Positions 59,602 through 64,000 of a stretch of 64,000 nucleotides of DNA are shown here, piece after piece. Under the pieces are notes generated by a model. It had not been told where the DNA came from. It saw nothing but the letters and a program-made list of their open reading frames with translations, and did no database searches. Within the stretch, counting starts at the first letter, position 1. Every line of letters begins with the position of its first letter. The stretch spans positions 1 through 64,000 of the forward strand of contig JAZRZA010000032.1 of NCBI GenBank assembly GCA_045601045.1. Reading direction: 5' to 3'. The translations under genes and the position numbers were made by a program. Origin of the DNA: UBA1181 sp045601045. Its GTDB lineage: Bacteria; Bacteroidota; Bacteroidia; Bacteroidales; Paludibacteraceae.

Positions 59602-61644
59602 ATGAAAAACGCGACGAAAAAATGGATGGCAGCACTGACCATGGGGCTATCCGCATTTGTTGCTTGGGCAGACAACCCAATCATTCAGACTTACTATTCA
59701 CCAGACCCTGCGCCCGTGGTGATTGACGATACCGTGTTCGTTTATACCGGTAACGACCAAGGTGGTGATTTCTTCACCATGAACGGATGGCGCGTCTCTT
59801 CATCCACCGATATGGTGAACTGGACCGATCGCGGTACCATCATCCTTTCACACGACGATTTTCCAAATGCCAAGGTTTCAGGAGACTGGGCAGCGCAATG
59901 CATCCGTCGTAACGGCAAATACTACTACTATGTGACCGTGGAGTCCACCAGAGGCGGACGTGCCGTCAACGTGGCGGTGGCCGATCGTCCTGAAGGACCA
60001 TTTAAAAACGCTTTGGGCAACAACCACTTGGCTGGACCAAACTGGGATTACATCGATCCTACCGTTTGGATCGACGATGATGGACAAGCCTATCTCTACT
60101 GGGGAAACCCCAAATTGTACTACGCGAAGCTGAACGATGACATGATCTCCTTCAAAGGGGGAGCTAATGCCATACAAGTGACCAATATGAACAGTGGATT
60201 CGCCCCTAACGGTCAAAAATCCCTATACACCGAGGGCCCATGGATCCACAAACATGGCAAGAAATATTACATGATCTACGCCTCTCACGGTGTGCCGGAG
60301 TGCATCTCCTACTCTTGGAGTGATAGTCCGACAGGTCCATGGGAGTGGAAAGGTATCATTATGAATAAGGGTCAACAAGGATTAGCCTTCACCAACCACT
60401 CGGGTCTCATCGAGTTCAAGGGACGTAATTTCTTCTTCTACCATGACCAGAGGCTTCCGGGAGGAGGCGGTTACACCCGTTCATCATCAGTGGAGGAGTT
60501 CACTTGGAATCCAGATGGCACCATCCCTGAATTAAAAATGACCAGTCTAGGCGTACAGAAACCCATCCACAACTTGGACCCATTCAAGCGTGTAGAGGCA
60601 GAGACCAAAGCCTTCAGTAGGGGATTAGAGGCAGGAAAGAACAACAACGGTGTTTACATCACTAAAATCCACAACAATGACTACATCAAAGTACGCTGCG
60701 TAGATTTCGGTGACATGGGCGGAGATATCTTCACCGCAAACGTCAACAGTAGAAACAACGCTGAAATAGAGATCCACGTGGATAAAATCGATGGAGAACT
60801 AATCGGCAAATTGAATGTCACCAATACCAATGGCGCATGGAGGGAGATTGAATGCGAAACATCCAATACTATCGGTGTGCACGACCTATTTTTCGTGTTC
60901 AAGGGTGCCAACAACACGGAGCTATTCGACTTCGATTATTGGTATTTCACCAGCAATGCTGTGTTGGTTCCACAAACGCCTTACAATGGCGTGGCTCACA
61001 CCATCCCCGGGAAAATCGAGTTTGAGGATTATGACGAAGGTGGCCAAAACAGAGCCTACTACGATGCCGACATGGAGAACCAAGGCAATGCATATCGTAA
61101 TGACCGCGTAGATATTGTCGCCAACGACGAAAACTACGCCATCGGATATACACAAGCGGGCGAATGGTTGGAGTACACCATCAACGTGAAGAAAACGCAA
61201 ACCTACGATTTCGAGGCGAGGGTTGCCAGTGGATTGGATGGCGCGGGATTCCAAATGTATGTAGACAACAAGGAGATCACAGGCAACGTTGAGGTGACCA
61301 ACACTGGTGATTTCGACCTCTACACCACCGTCAAAGGTCAAACCTCGGAATTAACCGAGGGGGAACATATCCTAAAGGTGGAAATCACAGGCCCTTATGC
61401 CAACCTCGACTGGATAAAGTTTGGCAAAGTAGACGAAACAGGATGCATCAATACACTGGCTAACAATCTCACCTTCCCGGCCTTAGCGACCGTATATGAC
61501 ATGAACGGTATGGAGTTGGGCAACATCACCATCCAATCAACCAACAGCCAAGAGATCGCAACGCAAATGAAAGAGGCAGGTTACCCAGTAAAGAGTTACC
61601 TTGTAAAATCGAAGGATTTCCAAACGATCATAATTTGCAAATAA
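59602..61644 (+). CDS. Glycoside hydrolase family 43 with two CBM6-like modules
   Basis: 680 residues: a signal peptide (about 1-23) and a five-bladed GH43 catalytic domain (about 25-330). By comparison with the family, the three catalytic acids are the Asp of YYSPDPAPVV (D35), the Asp of DYIDPTVWIDD and the Glu of LYTEGPWIHK. Two CBM6-type beta-sandwich modules follow (FKRVEAETKAFSRGLEAG; GKIEFEDYDEGGQNRAYYDA). The C-terminal 60 residues (VYDMNGMELGNITIQ) may be a diverged sorting domain. It likely removes arabinose or xylose from plant arabinoxylan or arabinan; the exact substrate is not readable. No SusC/D pair is beside it. Confidence 0.92.
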   Translation: MKNATKKWMAALTMGLSAFVAWADNPIIQTYYSPDPAPVVIDDTVFVYTGNDQGGDFFTMNGWRVSSSTDMVNWTDRGTIILSHDDFPNAKVSGDWAAQCIRRNGKYYYYVTVESTRGGRAVNVAVADRPEGPFKNALGNNHLAGPNWDYIDPTVWIDDDGQAYLYWGNPKLYYAKLNDDMISFKGGANAIQVTNMNSGFAPNGQKSLYTEGPWIHKHGKKYYMIYASHGVPECISYSWSDSPTGPWEWKGIIMNKGQQGLAFTNHSGLIEFKGRNFFFYHDQRLPGGGGYTRSSSVEEFTWNPDGTIPELKMTSLGVQKPIHNLDPFKRVEAETKAFSRGLEAGKNNNGVYITKIHNNDYIKVRCVDFGDMGGDIFTANVNSRNNAEIEIHVDKIDGELIGKLNVTNTNGAWREIECETSNTIGVHDLFFVFKGANNTELFDFDYWYFTSNAVLVPQTPYNGVAHTIPGKIEFEDYDEGGQNRAYYDADMENQGNAYRNDRVDIVANDENYAIGYTQAGEWLEYTINVKKTQTYDFEARVASGLDGAGFQMYVDNKEITGNVEVTNTGDFDLYTTVKGQTSELTEGEHILKVEITGPYANLDWIKFGKVDETGCINTLANNLTFPALATVYDMNGMELGNITIQSTNSQEIATQMKEAGYPVKSYLVKSKDFQTIIICK

Positions 61645-61690
61645 GACGAGGAAACTTATTACTAAAAATAAGGTTAGAAATAAATACGAA

Positions 61691-61720
61691 GAAGGACGGC
61701 AGAAACCGTCCTTCTTTATT
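61691..61720 (+). terminator. Terminator of the GH43 gene
   Basis: GAAGGACGG (61691-61699) pairs with CCGTCCTTC (61706-61714), followed by TTTATTTTAT. Confidence 0.85.
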
Positions 61721-61755
61721 TTATCATGTCACGCCACCAACAAAAACGAAAGGGC

Positions 61756-62544
61756 TTATTGATAGTCATCTGGCGTGAAGTAGAAAGCAAAGAGCGTATC
61801 AGCCTCCTTGCTCAAATAGATATAATCGAAGTTGAAATGGTTGCGTTTATAGACAAACAGATTCTCCTGTATCGATTCGAAATTATTCTCGTAAACGGAT
61901 TCAATTCCATCCTCATCAAAATCATCCTGGGTAGCATCCACCTCATATATGTAGGACAAAGTGTGTGAACTCTCATCCACCCGGACATCAGTCAATACTG
62001 TGATATCATCTATCTCGTACGGCAACTTTCCCTTCAAATCAGCAATGTCCTGGCGCATCCATTCAAAGTCCTTCTCTATGACCTGATCCACTCTCTCATC
62101 ATTCGCATAAATCTCTTTCGTGATCTCAATGGTTCGGATATGCGTGTTATTAGCGTAATAAGACAGTTTCAATTTATAATCATTACCCGCCATCATATCC
62201 AAGAACTTTCGCAAGGTCTCATCTTCTCTAAACTCCGCAACGAATAGACGTGACGCCAATGGAGCATCAATGTCATTGATATCCTCCACGGCCAGCTCTC
62301 TCAAGGAGTCTGGGTAATTATACGAGATATTAATCGTCACATCCTTCGTATCCATGTGACAGACCATACTATCCAAAACAGTGGTTTCATCAACAGCATG
62401 TGGATAGTAGGCATTGAGGGAGGAAACAGCCAAATTGATCGTCTCCGAAACAATCTTCTCCTTGCTGCAAGAGATGAAAAGGAGAGGAAAAACCAAACCA
62501 ATAAAAAAGGATTTCTTTAAGAACATAAAACTACGTTTTATCAT
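61756..62544 (-). CDS. Hypothetical lipoprotein
   Basis: 262 residues (or 256 from the ATG at 62526) with a lipoprotein signal (FFIGLVFPLLFISC, then SKEK). The remaining sequence alternates beta strands and acidic loops; a DVTINISYNYPDSLRELAVED segment and a later LSYIYEVDATQDDFDED segment look like two copies of one fold. No known domain is recognised. It converges on the GH43 gene and has its own -7 box (62561-62568), so it is a single-gene unit anchored in the inner or outer membrane. Confidence 0.8.
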   Translation of the reverse strand: MIKRSFMFLKKSFFIGLVFPLLFISCSKEKIVSETINLAVSSLNAYYPHAVDETTVLDSMVCHMDTKDVTINISYNYPDSLRELAVEDINDIDAPLASRLFVAEFREDETLRKFLDMMAGNDYKLKLSYYANNTHIRTIEITKEIYANDERVDQVIEKDFEWMRQDIADLKGKLPYEIDDITVLTDVRVDESSHTLSYIYEVDATQDDFDEDGIESVYENNFESIQENLFVYKRNHFNFDYIYLSKEADTLFAFYFTPDDYQ

Positions 62545-62560
62545 GATTCAGATAATAGGA

Positions 62561-62568
62561 CAAAAATA
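62561..62568 (-). promoter_or_regulatory. -7 element of the hypothetical lipoprotein gene
   Basis: TATTTTTG on the - strand, 17 nt before the ATG at 62544 and 35 nt before the alternative ATG at 62526; the latter gives the more usual leader length. Confidence 0.4.
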
Positions 62569-62593
62569 GTAAAATATGCAACAAGAGACGCAT

Positions 62594-62629
62594 AAAAAAG
62601 CGGGTGCATCAAACTGATGATGCACCCGC
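62594..62629 (-). terminator. Terminator of the gliding-motility-type gene
   Basis: On the - strand GCGGGTGCATCA (from 62629) pairs perfectly with TGATGCACCCGC (ending at 62600), followed by TTTTTTATG. Confidence 0.88.
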
Positions 62630-62644
62630 CTTTATAAAGTACCA

Positions 62645-64000
62645 CTATTTTGTACGAATCAAGGTAAAGTGGCCCTTGAATACTCTATCGATTTCAGGCA
62701 CATAGATGATGTACCAATAGTCGGTAGATGGCAATGGGTTACCGTTGTAGGTACCATCCCATTCAGACGTATCTCCTTCTAACTCTGCCACCACTTTACC
62801 ATAACGGTCGTAGATAGTCACCTTAGAATTTGGATAAGAATCCAAGATCGTAGAGACATCCCAAGTATCGTGTTGGCCAGATCCATCTGGGGTGAAATAC
62901 TCTGGAATAGCGATCGGAGGAGACGCGACCACAAAGACCGTCATGCCCACACAACCATATTCATCACGCGCGAAGGCGGTATGAGGAAGGTCATAGACAA
63001 GTCCCTCATAAGTATCCTCTGTACTCCACTCTCCCTTATCCACACGGTATTCCACCGCCTCGGCAGAGACGATTGTGCGGGTAGAGATATTGACAGAATC
63101 TACTGTCACCTCAGGAAGCGATCTCACCGTCACCTCTTGCGACGCAGTGGCCTCTCCACAAGACTCTGATGCGACGGTCAATGTATAAGAACCTGCAACA
63201 GCGGTTTGGAGACTCAAATTCTTCGTTCTGGCGACAACATTGCCATTAGGATCTTTCCATTGATAAGAGATGATATCATCACCCGTCACTTCCGGTTTGA
63301 ACTCTACGCCATCGCCACTACATACCGTCGTATTGGCGGCAAGCGTAATAGCAGGCTGTTCCTTCACCCTCACCTCTACCTTATCAGTCACAGGGCAGAT
63401 GCCTTGTTGTGTGATGGTAAAGGAGTAAGTGGTCGTATTCGCAGGAGATACCTGGATAGAGGCACCCTTCTCTCCGTTCGCCCAAGCGATCTCATAATCG
63501 GTAATTTCCTTCACTTCGATGGTAATCTCCACCTCTTCGCCAGAACAAGATACCGCACCCGTTGTGGTGGTGTAGGTAGGTGGCAAGATCACAGAGACCG
63601 GAATCTTTTCGCTTTGAACCTCCTGATCACCATAAGTCACCTCGACATAGTATGATGCAGTGTTCGCCGCCTTATCCTTCAAGGTCAAACCTGAGGCGGA
63701 GAGCGCTTTACAGTCACCTGAGGCATCACATGCGTACCATGTGATCTTATAATTGGATGGATGAAGCAACTTGCCTGTGCCAGTCGTGTCGGCAACAACG
63801 ACCGCCTCATCCCCCAAACAAATCACTGATGTGGAAGTAGCGGCGGAAACAACCACCTTGGCATCCACCAACACCTGTAATTGGGTATCGCGGGCGCAAT
63901 AGTTATCTGCCTCAACATGAACCTTAAACAACTCATCAGCCGTAATAGAGGACAACGTATAAGGATTTCCTTCTCCCGTATGGGCAGCACCCTTCCAAGT
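62645..64000 (-). CDS. PKD-like protein with gliding-motility/T9SS type B C-terminus (partial)
   Basis: The reading frame is open to the window edge, so the N-terminal part is missing; at least 451 residues are seen. A series of PKD/Ig-like beta domains (ITWYACDASGDCKALSASG; YEIAWANGEKGASIQVSPAN; ISYQWKDPNGNVVARTKNLS) is followed by the CHU_C/gliding-motility-associated domain. That domain has YFTPDGSGQHDTWDVSTILD, KVTIYDRYGKVVAELEGD, EWDGTYNGNPLPSTDYWYII and FKGHFTLIRTK, the type B sorting signal of the type IX system. It is probably a long surface adhesin or filament. The first TTG in the window is not a true start. Confidence 0.93.
   Translation of the reverse strand, partial: TWKGAAHTGEGNPYTLSSITADELFKVHVEADNYCARDTQLQVLVDAKVVVSAATSTSVICLGDEAVVVADTTGTGKLLHPSNYKITWYACDASGDCKALSASGLTLKDKAANTASYYVEVTYGDQEVQSEKIPVSVILPPTYTTTTGAVSCSGEEVEITIEVKEITDYEIAWANGEKGASIQVSPANTTTYSFTITQQGICPVTDKVEVRVKEQPAITLAANTTVCSGDGVEFKPEVTGDDIISYQWKDPNGNVVARTKNLSLQTAVAGSYTLTVASESCGEATASQEVTVRSLPEVTVDSVNISTRTIVSAEAVEYRVDKGEWSTEDTYEGLVYDLPHTAFARDEYGCVGMTVFVVASPPIAIPEYFTPDGSGQHDTWDVSTILDSYPNSKVTIYDRYGKVVAELEGDTSEWDGTYNGNPLPSTDYWYIIYVPEIDRVFKGHFTLIRTK

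Noticed and set aside
59602..61644. Polysaccharide utilisation locus around the GH43 gene
   Set aside because: No SusC/SusD pair, sensor or other glycosidase lies nearby in the window.

Overview
The window looks like a chromosomal segment of a Bacteroidota bacterium, most probably order Bacteroidales. The evidence is the recurrent TTG-N(18-20)-TAnnTTTG promoter pattern of this phylum, weak ribosome binding sites, three proteins with type IX secretion (T9SS) or gliding-motility C-terminal signals, many CotH-kinase, LTD and InlB-repeat surface proteins, and a type II-C CRISPR locus with a 47-nt repeat of the known Bacteroidetes kind. I do not commit to a genus.

Layout. 1-8.1 kb: a transposase/nuclease (Rpn) remnant, a MATE exporter, and a leftward envelope-lipid run cdsA-psd-pssA-sppA-lpxK-punA. 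8.1-11.5 kb: a 1118-residue exported coiled-coil protein. 11.6-18.6 kb: a leftward TetR-TolC-MFP-RND efflux operon that ends with a PII-like gene. 18.7-24.5 kb: a redox protein, a CAT-anticodon tRNA, ribF, LPS-type glycosyltransferases and an InaA-type kinase; between the two glycosyltransferases lie two tandem promoter-terminator units without an ORF, which are candidate small RNAs. 24.5-30.3 kb: a HerA-like ATPase, PBP4, a ThiD-like protein fused to an AraC DNA-binding domain, and pdxS-pdxT (vitamin B6).

30.8-39.8 kb is a complete type II-C CRISPR-Cas system. It has a tracrRNA divergent from cas9, then cas9-cas1-cas2, a short AT-rich leader and an array of 40 full repeats plus one decayed repeat, with 40 spacers. 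Each repeat, read in the crRNA (minus) direction, carries a well-spaced Bacteroidetes promoter, so crRNAs are probably transcribed from every repeat towards the cas genes. Two spacers (6 and 9) differ only by two transitions in the Cas9 seed, and both changes are synonymous in one reading frame.

39.8-46.3 kb: a leftward housekeeping run rimP-nusA-infB-cvpA-(flavin reductase-like lipoprotein)-ogt. 46.6-64 kb is an accessory surface/secreted region. It holds a T9SS-tagged small protein, two CotH-family proteins (three CotH-like domains, only one with an intact IWDFD motif), a LysM glucosaminidase, a 1553-residue Cys-rich/LTD/CotH/T9SS protein, an InlB-repeat beta-helix lipoprotein, a GH43-CBM6 glycosidase, an unknown lipoprotein, and the C-terminal part of a large PKD-like gliding-motility-type protein cut by the window edge.

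All functional statements rest on motif reading by eye; no database search was run.
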